From contig NZ_JAHOEA010000054.1 of assembly GCF_019127135.1 (NCBI RefSeq), positions 1 to 23,418 on the forward strand: 23,418 bases of DNA. The letters are read 5' to 3'. The position numbers and the translations under genes are program-made. The stretch is from Segatella copri. Lineage in GTDB: Bacteria; Bacteroidota; Bacteroidia; Bacteroidales; Bacteroidaceae. Positions 7,401-14,428 of this stretch are shown one piece after another. How positions within the stretch are numbered: the first letter of the stretch is position 1; every line of letters begins with the position of its first letter. The notes under the pieces were generated by a model. The model ran no database searches and was not told the DNA's origin. It was given only the letters and a program-made list of their open reading frames with translations.

Positions 7401-8554
7401 CACTCCGCCAGCGTGTAGGAGACAAGGATTCGGATATGCTCCGCATCTCTGTATCTGATACTGGCAAGGGTATCAGCGATAAGGAGAAGGAACATGTATT
7501 CGAGCGTTTCTATCAGGTTAATGGTACTGAAATGCAACCACAGGGCGGTAGCGGAATAGGCTTGAACCTGGTGAAGAAGTTTGCCGAACTGCATGGCGGT
7601 AAGGTGGATGTTACAGATAATCCAAGCGGAGGAACCATCTTTATGGTAGACCTTCCGATAGAGAGCAGTACCACCTCCAATTCTACGGCACATCTCGGTT
7701 CTCTGCGTGCAGCACCTATCATAACCACGGTGCATCAGGGTGAGGATGATGATCCGGATGCTGGTAAGAACGTTCTCTACGGAATGAGTAAACATGTACA
7801 TCAGCCAGGAGAATCGATGATCAAGAAACCGGTAGTGCTCCTCGTTGACGACAGTGACGACTTCCGTGAGTTTATGAACGAAGTATTGACAGACTATACG
7901 GTTGTTGAGGCTGTCAATGGTCAGGATGCCTGGAACAAGATTATCGACCGTCGTCCTGACATCATTCTGAGCGACGTGATGATGCCTGTGATGGATGGTA
8001 ACGAACTCTGCCGTATGTGTAAGGACAATGACGAAACAACAGCCATACCTTTCATCATGCTCTCAGCCCGTATGGGAGATGAGCAGCGTAAGGAAAGTAT
8101 GAAGTGTGGTGCTGACGAGTATATTGCCAAACCATTCGATATTGATATGTTGAATCTCTGTATTCTGAACCTCTTGAAGAAACGCAAGAATGTGAGCACA
8201 GAATATGTAATAACAGAGGCCGACCACAAATTTATTGATGAGGTTAATGCTTATATCCGCGATAATATGAGCAATCCTGAAACATCGGTAGAATCGCTGA
8301 GTACCTATCTCCGTATCTCACGCGTACAATTATATAAGCGCATGATTTCGCTGACGGGTATTACACCTTCTGAGTATCTCAGAACCAAGCGTATCAAATT
8401 TGCAGAGCATCTGCTGCGTTCGGGCGACTTGAACATCAGTGAAATAGCCTATAAGGTGGGATTCAATAATCCACGTTATTTCACTAAATACTTCCAAGAC
8501 GCGTATGGCGTTACGCCGTCTCAATATCGTAAAAATCTGTCAGAAACAGAGTAG
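4418..8554 (+). CDS. Hybrid two-component system regulator (HTCS)
   Basis: A single-chain sensor-regulator of 1378 residues, the normal HTCS length. Order: signal sequence (1-29); a periplasmic two-bladed sensor made of Reg_prop propeller repeats (about 33-700, many IWFGT/LWCGT/IWVGS strands); a Y_Y_Y domain (about 718-797); one membrane helix (803-825); a histidine kinase with SHELRTP and phospho-acceptor H862; an ATPase domain with N box NNLLSNAYKF (972-), DTGKG (1014-1018) and GGSGIG (1043-1048); a receiver domain (about 1137-1255) with phospho-acceptor D1186; and an AraC-type DNA-binding domain (about 1280-1374). ATG codons at 4418 and 4421 are both possible starts. Such proteins sense an oligosaccharide in the periplasm and activate nearby polysaccharide-utilisation genes. 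The adjacent GH31-GH2 operon is the obvious target. Confidence 0.95.
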   Translation: MMIKKQNYLKHAIVLFLLLLLMQPERAWAAYENIEFSSLTNHDGLTNSQVGAILKDTRGYIWFGTQSGLCRFDGFRMKTFYYSNTDDKSLPNNSVDELQQDYDGNIWVHTSVGYSIYKYDEEQFDRKPEEWLKNIHVQGPPYKLLIDKDKNMWIAVYGQGLYYHNAKTRNTYLFKFTKKAQPGCLKEGNISKITEVDGDALITYDDGTICRVNGQKQKVLWYNSFLATHKAAGDNGAYTFYDGIGGFWVSVSNANYVYQSKTGKWTDARSYLTNMGIDIPCPTRILMRDIARDKAGNLWVASDHNGLFFVDFKRKICRQYVHSEAKGSIVDNSLQKVYVDDEGAIWVGSYKNGVAYYSPAAQKFTTIPLGDVCTITQDLNGNLWCGTNDSGIVCYSPLTGQSWRFGQAETGLASDIIVSSVTMSDGTMYFGTFNGGLAQYKNGRWKSFQAAPGGLANNSVWCLAEDPYHRLIIGTLGSGFQIYNPESGKFTTYNVQNSGITSDFINSLFLPNKDEILIGHSQNYSIFNFGTRKVTNVNTTKDGQPFPSPSLNYMMKDSRGILWMASPAGVTMYDEASGQLESINDLNGTQGTVGCMVLEDKQHNIWLVSEFIVTRVTLTRNNQGKWDITMISFNSLDGLQSRQFNQRSACLMRNGAIAIGGQDGINIINPAKILPAQKHAHVLFSGFVLFDHPLKAGEEFEGRVPLEKSLDTHPELDLSYKDKAFTIQFASDQVSIPARCRFLYRMKGLDDKWMLTPEGRPEATFTNLSSGSYVLEAKVVNADGSVSEEVNTLKIHIHPPFYLSIWAFIVYIILIGVAFYLYRKRMLEKQRVKFELQSKEDSIKKTKELNELKLNFFTNVSHELRTPLTLIISPLVSMIREERDESKRRKLQMIHRNATRLLNLVNQILDFRKIDQNKEKLTLSRVDIVSFVDNICTSFRTLANSKVTLSFDSTVPSLQMSFDADKVGKIVNNLLSNAYKFTPDGGFIIVSLSIALRQRVGDKDSDMLRISVSDTGKGISDKEKEHVFERFYQVNGTEMQPQGGSGIGLNLVKKFAELHGGKVDVTDNPSGGTIFMVDLPIESSTTSNSTAHLGSLRAAPIITTVHQGEDDDPDAGKNVLYGMSKHVHQPGESMIKKPVVLLVDDSDDFREFMNEVLTDYTVVEAVNGQDAWNKIIDRRPDIILSDVMMPVMDGNELCRMCKDNDETTAIPFIMLSARMGDEQRKESMKCGADEYIAKPFDIDMLNLCILNLLKKRKNVSTEYVITEADHKFIDEVNAYIRDNMSNPETSVESLSTYLRISRVQLYKRMISLTGITPSEYLRTKRIKFAEHLLRSGDLNISEIAYKVGFNNPRYFTKYFQDAYGVTPSQYRKNLSETE

Positions 8555-8568
8555 TTTACGCTTCTAGT

Positions 8569-8633
8569 TAACATTTAATGCATATACAGATAACATTTGC
8601 GCACAAAGATACGGGAAATTTCTCGTATCTTTG
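8569..8633 (+). promoter_or_regulatory. HTCS-type control region of the GH31-GH2 operon
   Basis: The -7 box TATCTTTG is at 8626-8633, but the nearest TTTG (8596-8599) is 26 bases upstream, too far for a strong basal promoter. Upstream lies a direct repeat TAACATTT at 8569-8576 and 8591-8598, 22 bp apart, the arrangement expected for an AraC-type activator docked beside the promoter. The -7 box is one arm of a 30-bp near-perfect palindrome at 8604-8633, which places a second TAnnTTTG box on the opposite strand (8611-8604). Confidence 0.5.
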
Positions 8634-8668
8634 CCGCAAATTTTTAAACTTTCCTTTAAACATATAAA

Positions 8669-11623
8669 ATGAGACTAACTAAAACATTATTGATTTCAGC
8701 AATGCTGCTGATGAGTGCCACAGGCATGCAGGCAGCAGGTTTCAACCAGAATGGTAATTATCTCACTGTTCAGTTGAAGCAACACCAGAATTTTGGTCCT
8801 AGTCAGATTCGCCTCCAGGTGGTGAGCGATAAGATTATCCGTGTTCAGGCTACAGCTGAACAGAGTTTCCGTAACAAACAGAGTCTGATAATAGTGCCTC
8901 AAAACAGCAAGGCAAATTACAAGGTGGAAGAGCAGGGAGACAATCTCATCATTACCACAGCAGCCATGCGTGCTGTCATGAACGAGGCTACGGGTCAGAT
9001 TACTTTCTATGACTTGAAAGACAATGTCCTTCTCAACGAGGTTGCTCAGGGTGGAAAGACATTCAAGCCGTTCACTGTGCCTGACCGTGAAATCGGTGTA
9101 GACATTGCCAAGGTTTCTGAAGCACAGAAGCACGGATGGTCATGGCGTGCGCTCTTCAACTCTCCTGATAACGAGGCGTTCTATGGTCTCGGTCAGCATC
9201 AGAGTGAGGAACTCAATATGAAGGGTAAGAACGAAGACCTCTTCCAGTATAATACCAAGGTGAGTGTGCCTTTCGTCATCTCTAATAAAAACTACGGCAT
9301 CCTCTGGGATTCTTATTCTTATTGCCGTTGGGGTAATCCGGAAGATTATCTCCAGCTCAACCATGCCTTCAAACTCTATGATAAGGATGGTAAGGAAGGT
9401 CAGCTGACAGGTACTTATGTGGATAAGAATGGTCAGAAGATTGTTCGGGGCGAAGATAGCATTTACTTTGAGTATGCAATGCCTGAGGCTTCTGAGATTT
9501 GCAACAAGACCGACAAGGGCGGTATTCAGAACCTGCCAAAGGGCTTCGCACTGAATGGTTCCAAGGTGGTTTACGAGGGTTATGTAGAGGCTCCAACCAA
9601 CAGCTTCTATCAGTTTATCCTCTATTATGCCGGCTATATGAAGATTTATATCGATGGCAAACTGGTTGTGCCTGAGCGCTGGCGTACAGCATGGAATCCG
9701 AACTCTTATAAGTTTGAAACTCCTATTAAGAAGGGCGTAAAGACTCCTATCCGTATCGAGTGGCAGCCAGATGGTGATGTTTCTTACTGCGGTCTTCGCG
9801 TAGCAGCTCCTCGTTCTGAGGCAGAGAAGAACCAGTTGAGCATCTGGAGTGAGATGTCGCCTGATATGGACTATTATTTCATCGCCGGTCAGAATCTCGA
9901 TGAGGTGATTTCCGGTTACCGTACGCTTACCGGCAAGGCTTCGCTTTATCCTAAGTGGACCCTCGGTTTCTGGCAGAGCCGTGAGCGCTATCAGAGCAGC
10001 AAGGACATCGAGGACAACATGAAGAAGTTCCGCGACCTACATATTCCTGTAGACAATATCGTTCAGGACTGGAACTACTGGAAACTGGATTCATGGGGAA
10101 GTCATGAGTTTGAGGCTGCCCGCTATCCAAACCCACAGGCTATGCTCGACAGCGTACATGCCTTGAACGGAAGATTCATGATTTCCGTATGGCCTAAGTT
10201 CTATGATACGGTCAAAAATTATAAGGAACTCGACAGCAAGGGTTGGATGTATCATCAGGCTATCAAGGATGATATTCACGACTGGCTCGGCTTCCGCGGT
10301 TCATTCTATGATGCCTATTCTGATGGTGCCCGCAAGATGTTCTGGCGCCAGATGGACGAGAATCTTTATACCAAGTATAAGTTCGGAATCGATGCATGGT
10401 GGATGGATGCATCAGAACCAAACGTTCGCGACTGTACCCCGATGTGGTACCGCAAGGCTCTTTCCGGTCCTACTGCCCTCGGTACATCTACCGAATATTT
10501 CAATGCTTACAGCATCGTGAATGCTGATGCTATCTATAACGGACAGCGCAGCGTGAACCCTAACCAGCGTGTTTTCCTCCTGACCCGTTCCGGTTTTGCC
10601 GGTGAGCAGCGCTACAGTACGGCTACCTGGTCTGGCGACATCGCTACACGTTGGGAAGATATGCGTGCCCAGATGACTGCAGGTTTGAACTATTCTATGG
10701 CAGGTCTTCCTTTCTGGGGAATGGACCAGGGCGGTTTCTGTGTAGAAAACCGTTATGTTGCTGCCCAGCAGGAGTTCGATAAGACCGGTAAGGAAAATGC
10801 TGACTTGAAGGAATGGCGCGAGTTGCAGGCGCGTTGGAACCAGTTCGGTTGCTTCGTTCCTCTTTATCGTACTCATGGTCAGTGGCCTACACGTGAGGTA
10901 TGGAACATTGCTCCGGCAGATCATCCTGCTTATAAAACCATCGTTGCATACGATAAACTCCGTTACCGCCTGATGCCTTACCTTTACAGTATGGCGGGTA
11001 TGGTTCATTTCAAGGACTATACGATGATGCGTGGATTGGTGATGGACTTCAACGGCGATGATAATGTTTACGACATCAAGGATCAGTGGATGTTCGGTCC
11101 TGCTCTCATGGCTTGTCCTGTAGGCGAGTATCAGAAGTACAGCCGCAATGTTTATCTTCCTAAGCAGAAGGGCTGGTATGATTTCTATACAGGTAAGCAC
11201 TATGCCGGTGGACAGACAATCGTAGCTGATGCGCCTTTCGATAAGATTCCAGTCTTTGTTCCAGAGGGTTCTATTCTTCCTGTGGGTCCTGAGATGGAGT
11301 GGAGTGATCAGAAGAAGGCTGAGCTTATCGATCTCTATGTCTATGCAGGCAAGGACGGTTCTTATACACTTTATGAGGATGAGGGAACCAACTACAACTA
11401 CGAGAAGGGTAAGTATGCTATGATCGACTTCAAATATAATGATGCTCATAAGACCATTACTATTGCTGCCCGTAAGGGCGCTTTTGATGGTATGCTACAG
11501 AAGCGTCGCTTCAATATCGTACTTGTTAGTGATAACAACCAGCAGGGCATCAGCCTCGCCAAGGCGCCTAAGGGCAAGATGGTGAAGTATGCTGGTAAGT
11601 CTGTTACTGTAAAACTGAAGTAA
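8669..11623 (+). CDS. GH31 alpha-xylosidase with PA14 insert
   Basis: A 984-residue glycoside hydrolase family 31 enzyme with an N-terminal signal peptide (about 1-22, ending MQA) and no lipobox, so probably periplasmic. The N-terminal beta domain (about 25-280) is followed by a PA14-type insert (about 285-385), then the catalytic barrel. The nucleophile is D580 in WWMDASEP and the acid/base is D657 in TWSGD. The motifs WNYW and WGSHEF precede them. A PA14 insert and this length are characteristic of xyloglucan-active alpha-xylosidases of Bacteroidota and Cellvibrio, which remove non-reducing-end xylose from xyloglucan oligosaccharides. An alpha-glucosidase cannot be excluded. The predicted start near 8640 gives a leader of about 30 bases. 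The stop is one base before the GH2 start codon, so the two are cotranscribed. Confidence 0.88.
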   Translation: MRLTKTLLISAMLLMSATGMQAAGFNQNGNYLTVQLKQHQNFGPSQIRLQVVSDKIIRVQATAEQSFRNKQSLIIVPQNSKANYKVEEQGDNLIITTAAMRAVMNEATGQITFYDLKDNVLLNEVAQGGKTFKPFTVPDREIGVDIAKVSEAQKHGWSWRALFNSPDNEAFYGLGQHQSEELNMKGKNEDLFQYNTKVSVPFVISNKNYGILWDSYSYCRWGNPEDYLQLNHAFKLYDKDGKEGQLTGTYVDKNGQKIVRGEDSIYFEYAMPEASEICNKTDKGGIQNLPKGFALNGSKVVYEGYVEAPTNSFYQFILYYAGYMKIYIDGKLVVPERWRTAWNPNSYKFETPIKKGVKTPIRIEWQPDGDVSYCGLRVAAPRSEAEKNQLSIWSEMSPDMDYYFIAGQNLDEVISGYRTLTGKASLYPKWTLGFWQSRERYQSSKDIEDNMKKFRDLHIPVDNIVQDWNYWKLDSWGSHEFEAARYPNPQAMLDSVHALNGRFMISVWPKFYDTVKNYKELDSKGWMYHQAIKDDIHDWLGFRGSFYDAYSDGARKMFWRQMDENLYTKYKFGIDAWWMDASEPNVRDCTPMWYRKALSGPTALGTSTEYFNAYSIVNADAIYNGQRSVNPNQRVFLLTRSGFAGEQRYSTATWSGDIATRWEDMRAQMTAGLNYSMAGLPFWGMDQGGFCVENRYVAAQQEFDKTGKENADLKEWRELQARWNQFGCFVPLYRTHGQWPTREVWNIAPADHPAYKTIVAYDKLRYRLMPYLYSMAGMVHFKDYTMMRGLVMDFNGDDNVYDIKDQWMFGPALMACPVGEYQKYSRNVYLPKQKGWYDFYTGKHYAGGQTIVADAPFDKIPVFVPEGSILPVGPEMEWSDQKKAELIDLYVYAGKDGSYTLYEDEGTNYNYEKGKYAMIDFKYNDAHKTITIAARKGAFDGMLQKRRFNIVLVSDNNQQGISLAKAPKGKMVKYAGKSVTVKLK

Positions 11624-11624
11624 T

Positions 11625-14126
11625 ATGAAGAAGATATTTGCTTTAGCAATCTTTCTATTGGGCGCTCAGTCGTTGAGCGCCCGTGATAGCCAGTCTTTTG
11701 ATAAAGGCTGGCTTTTCACTTTAGCAGATAGTGCCGGAATGTCAAAGTCTGATTATTCAGACCGACATTGGCGAAGTTTGAATCTTCCTCACGATTGGGC
11801 GATAGAGGGCGATTTCTCTCCTTCGAATCCTTCGGGAGCCGGTGGTGGTGCATTGCCGGGCGGCATCGGATGGTACCGTAAGCACTTCTCGGTGAATCCG
11901 AAGGAAAAGTATGACCGGTTTACCATCACCTTTGATGGAGTATATATGAATTCTACCGTGTATATCAATGGTCATAAACTCGGAACCCGCCCTTATGGAT
12001 ACAGTACATTCGAGTATGATCTTACACCTTATATTAATAAGAAGGGTGATAATGTCATTGCTGTGAAGGTAGACAACAGCGACCAGCCTAACAGCCGCTG
12101 GTATTCTGGTTGCGGTATTTACCGCCATGTCTGGCTCACCAAAACCATGAAATCTGCTTATATTCCTCAATGGGGACAATATGTAGCAACTTCTCCACAG
12201 GGTGATGTCAGGGTGAAAGTGGATTTCGCTGCTTCCGGTAAAAAGATGAAACTCTCTGTCCGTAATACAATCTATGATGCTGCAGGAAAGATTGTCGCAA
12301 AGAGTCAGGGTGTTCAGGAACAGAAACTCAAGGTGAAGAATCCGCATCTCTGGGACATCGGAAAGGGATATCTCTATACTGTCAAGAGCGAGCTGGTAGT
12401 AAATGGGAAGGTAGTGGATGTTGCTACGTCAACTGCCGGTTTCCGTGATGTGAAGTTTGATGCAAAGAAGGGCTTCTTCCTCAATGGCAAGAATCTCAAG
12501 ATTAATGGTGTCTGTGAGCATCATGATTTCGGTTGCTTGGGTGCTGCTGTCAATGAAGATGCGATGCATCGCAAACTTACCATCCTTCGCGATATGGGCG
12601 TGAACGCTATCCGAAGCAGTCATAATCCTCCGGCACCAGAACTCCTGAACATGTGCGATTCGATGGGGTTCCTCGTGATGGACGAGAGTTTTGATATGTG
12701 GCGCCGCAAGAAATCGAATGGCGATTATGCCCGTTTCTTCGATGAATGGCATAAGAAAGATCTGTCAGATCTCATCAAGCGCGACCGTAACCATCCAAGT
12801 ATCATTATGTGGAGTATCGGTAATGAAGTTCTCGAACAATGGTCGGATGCGGCTGCTGATACGCTCAGTCTGGAGCAGGCTAACCTGATTCTGAATGCCG
12901 GTCATGATGCTTCAACTTTGGCACATAGCGATGAACTGAGTGTCAATTCGCTTCTTACCCAGCATCTTGCCAAAATCGTGAAAGAGTATGATCCTTGGGG
13001 CACACGCCCTGTTACTGCTGGCTGTAATGAGCCTGATCCGAAGAATCACCTCTTTAAGAGTGGGGCTATTGATGTTATAGGTTTCAATTATCACCATCAG
13101 TGGGTGAAGGATGTGCCAAAGAATTTCCCTGGCAAGCCTTTCATTCTGTCGGAGAGTGTTTCTGCCTTGCAGACTCGTGGCTACTATATGATGCCTAGCG
13201 ACAGCATTTATTCTGCGCCAAAGGAATGGTGGTTGCCTTATACCGATCCTTCGTTTATGTGTTCGGCTTATGATAATTTCCACGCCTCATGGAGTAGTAC
13301 CCACGAAGAAACCTGGGATGTGGTGAAGCACAACGACTTTGTGGGCGGACAGTTTATCTGGACCGGTTTCGATTATATCGGTGAACCTACTCCTTATGCT
13401 TATCCTGCCCGTAGCAGTTATTTTGGCATTATTGATTTGGCGGGTCTTCCAAAAGACAGCTATTATATGTATCAGAGTGAGTGGACTCAGAAAGATGTGC
13501 TGCATCTCTTCCCTCATTGGAACTGGCTGCCTGGACAGACCATTGATATGTGGTGTTATTATAATCATGCCGATGAGGTAGAACTCTTTATCAATGGCAA
13601 GAGTCAGGGCATCCGTAAGAAGACTGTCTATGGTGCAAAGAACGAAGGCGATGCTTTCAGAAAGAGTACTGAATATCATGTGATGTGGCGCGTAAACTTT
13701 GAACCGGGAGAAGTAAAGGTTGTAGCCAGAAAGAATGGTAAAGTTCTTAGAGAGCAGGTCATAAAGACAGCAGGAGCTCCTCATCATCTTGTGTTGAAGA
13801 AGACCTATCAGGGCTGTCAGGCTTTTGGCTCTTCAGATCCGACCACCTTTGTCGAGGTGAATGTGGTAGACAAAGACGGCAATCTCTGTCCGAACGCAGA
13901 TAACCAGATTTTCTTCTCTGTCTCAGGAGAACAGGATGCAAGTGGTCAGAATATCCCGAATGCACCAAAAATTCTGGGAACTGATAATGGTTGTCAGACT
14001 TCTTTGGAGCGTTTTACCGATTCACATCGCAAGGCTTTCTTCGGAAAATGTGTCGTTGTGATAAAAGGTAAGGGAACGCTCAAGGCACAGGCAGTAGACT
14101 TAAAGGATGCTTCTGTAGCTTTGTGA
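11625..14126 (+). CDS. GH2 beta-galactosidase-type hydrolase
   Basis: An 833-residue glycoside hydrolase family 2 enzyme with a signal peptide (about 1-19, ending LSA). It has the N-terminal jelly-roll sugar-binding domain (HDWAIEGDF, GIGWYRKHF), an immunoglobulin-like domain, a TIM barrel with acid/base E401 in IGNE and nucleophile E510 in LSES, and C-terminal domains resembling DUF4982 (about 640-700) and the GH2 C5 type (about 715-800). GH2 covers beta-galactosidase, beta-glucuronidase and beta-mannosidase. The barrel start (INGVCEHHDFG) and the C-terminal layout favour beta-galactosidase. Its position one base after an alpha-xylosidase-like GH31 suggests removal of galactose from galactosylated xyloglucan side chains, inferred from context. 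A terminator follows. Confidence 0.88.
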   Translation: MKKIFALAIFLLGAQSLSARDSQSFDKGWLFTLADSAGMSKSDYSDRHWRSLNLPHDWAIEGDFSPSNPSGAGGGALPGGIGWYRKHFSVNPKEKYDRFTITFDGVYMNSTVYINGHKLGTRPYGYSTFEYDLTPYINKKGDNVIAVKVDNSDQPNSRWYSGCGIYRHVWLTKTMKSAYIPQWGQYVATSPQGDVRVKVDFAASGKKMKLSVRNTIYDAAGKIVAKSQGVQEQKLKVKNPHLWDIGKGYLYTVKSELVVNGKVVDVATSTAGFRDVKFDAKKGFFLNGKNLKINGVCEHHDFGCLGAAVNEDAMHRKLTILRDMGVNAIRSSHNPPAPELLNMCDSMGFLVMDESFDMWRRKKSNGDYARFFDEWHKKDLSDLIKRDRNHPSIIMWSIGNEVLEQWSDAAADTLSLEQANLILNAGHDASTLAHSDELSVNSLLTQHLAKIVKEYDPWGTRPVTAGCNEPDPKNHLFKSGAIDVIGFNYHHQWVKDVPKNFPGKPFILSESVSALQTRGYYMMPSDSIYSAPKEWWLPYTDPSFMCSAYDNFHASWSSTHEETWDVVKHNDFVGGQFIWTGFDYIGEPTPYAYPARSSYFGIIDLAGLPKDSYYMYQSEWTQKDVLHLFPHWNWLPGQTIDMWCYYNHADEVELFINGKSQGIRKKTVYGAKNEGDAFRKSTEYHVMWRVNFEPGEVKVVARKNGKVLREQVIKTAGAPHHLVLKKTYQGCQAFGSSDPTTFVEVNVVDKDGNLCPNADNQIFFSVSGEQDASGQNIPNAPKILGTDNGCQTSLERFTDSHRKAFFGKCVVVIKGKGTLKAQAVDLKDASVAL

Positions 14127-14156
14127 TTATTGTAATGTTTTGAAAATTAAAACATT

Positions 14157-14206
14157 AAGGAATTATATTGCGAAGAAGGGTACACTAGCACGGTGTATTC
14201 CTTTTT
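14157..14206 (+). terminator. Terminator of the GH31-GH2 operon
   Basis: AAGGAAT (14157-14163) pairs with ATTCCTT (14197-14203), enclosing a second stem TACAC/GTGTA (14181-14185 with 14193-14197), and runs into five T (14202-14206). A separate 8-bp stem AATGTTTT/AAAACATT (14134-14156) precedes it without a T run. A further hairpin, CCTTTTTCG/CGAAAAAGG (14200-14227), overlaps the end of the opposing RNA. Confidence 0.6.
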
Positions 14207-14213
14207 CGCTCTT

Positions 14214-14299
14214 AAAAACGAAAAAGGTTTTGAAGCATTGGGACCCAAGGGATTTGGGTATCTCTATTATACTAGTAATAGAAATTTAGCTTCAAAACC
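14214..14299 (-). ncRNA. Putative structured small RNA (three-stem junction)
   Basis: Minus-strand element. An 11-bp perfect closing stem GGTTTTGAAGC/GCTTCAAAACC (14299-14289 with 14236-14226) encloses two hairpins: CTATTA/TAATAG (14281-14276 with 14269-14264) and ACCCAA/TTGGGT (14259-14254 with 14248-14243). The closing stem is followed by UUUUUCGUUUUU. The -7 box TATCTTTG lies at 14312-14305, and its expected start falls at the first base of the closing stem. No protein frame is present. The unit converges on the GH2 terminator and diverges from the second GH31 gene. I do not recognise the family. Confidence 0.5.
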
Positions 14300-14318
14300 T
14301 GTGGCAAAGATACATCTT

Positions 14319-14352
14319 TTTTTCGAATAAAAAAACTTTTTCGAATAAAAAA
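14319..14352. repeat. Direct repeat upstream of the second GH31 promoter
   Basis: TTTTTCGAATAAAAAA occurs twice, with TTCGAA palindromic cores 18 bp apart (14322-14327 and 14340-14345). The repeats lie between the -7 box of the minus-strand RNA and the GH31 promoter, so a protein bound here could act on both. Long A and T runs make chance similarity easier, which limits confidence. Confidence 0.4.
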
Positions 14353-14361
14353 TATAAAAAA

Positions 14362-14393
14362 CTTGCTCTTATCAAAAAAAATAAGTAACTTTG
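14362..14393 (+). promoter_or_regulatory. Promoter of the second GH31 gene
   Basis: CTTG at 14362-14365, exactly 20 bases, then TAACTTTG at 14386-14393. The predicted start near 14400 leaves about 29 bases of leader before the ATG at 14429. This separates the second GH31 gene from the upstream GH31-GH2 operon. Confidence 0.65.
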
Positions 14394-14428
14394 TAAAACA
14401 TAAGGGCATCAAACCCAACTCAGCAATC

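Noticed and set aside
6857..7801. Minus-strand open frame (314 codons) opposite the HTCS kinase region
   Set aside because: Antisense to conserved kinase motifs, with no domain, promoter or neighbour supporting it.
10412..11449. Long minus-strand open frame (345 codons) opposite the first GH31 gene
   Set aside because: It lies wholly antisense to a well-supported GH31 catalytic region, has no recognisable domain, and arises from codon bias on the coding strand.
14363..14428. N-terminal extension of the second GH31 protein
   Set aside because: It overlaps the promoter; the ATG at 14429 begins a clean signal peptide.
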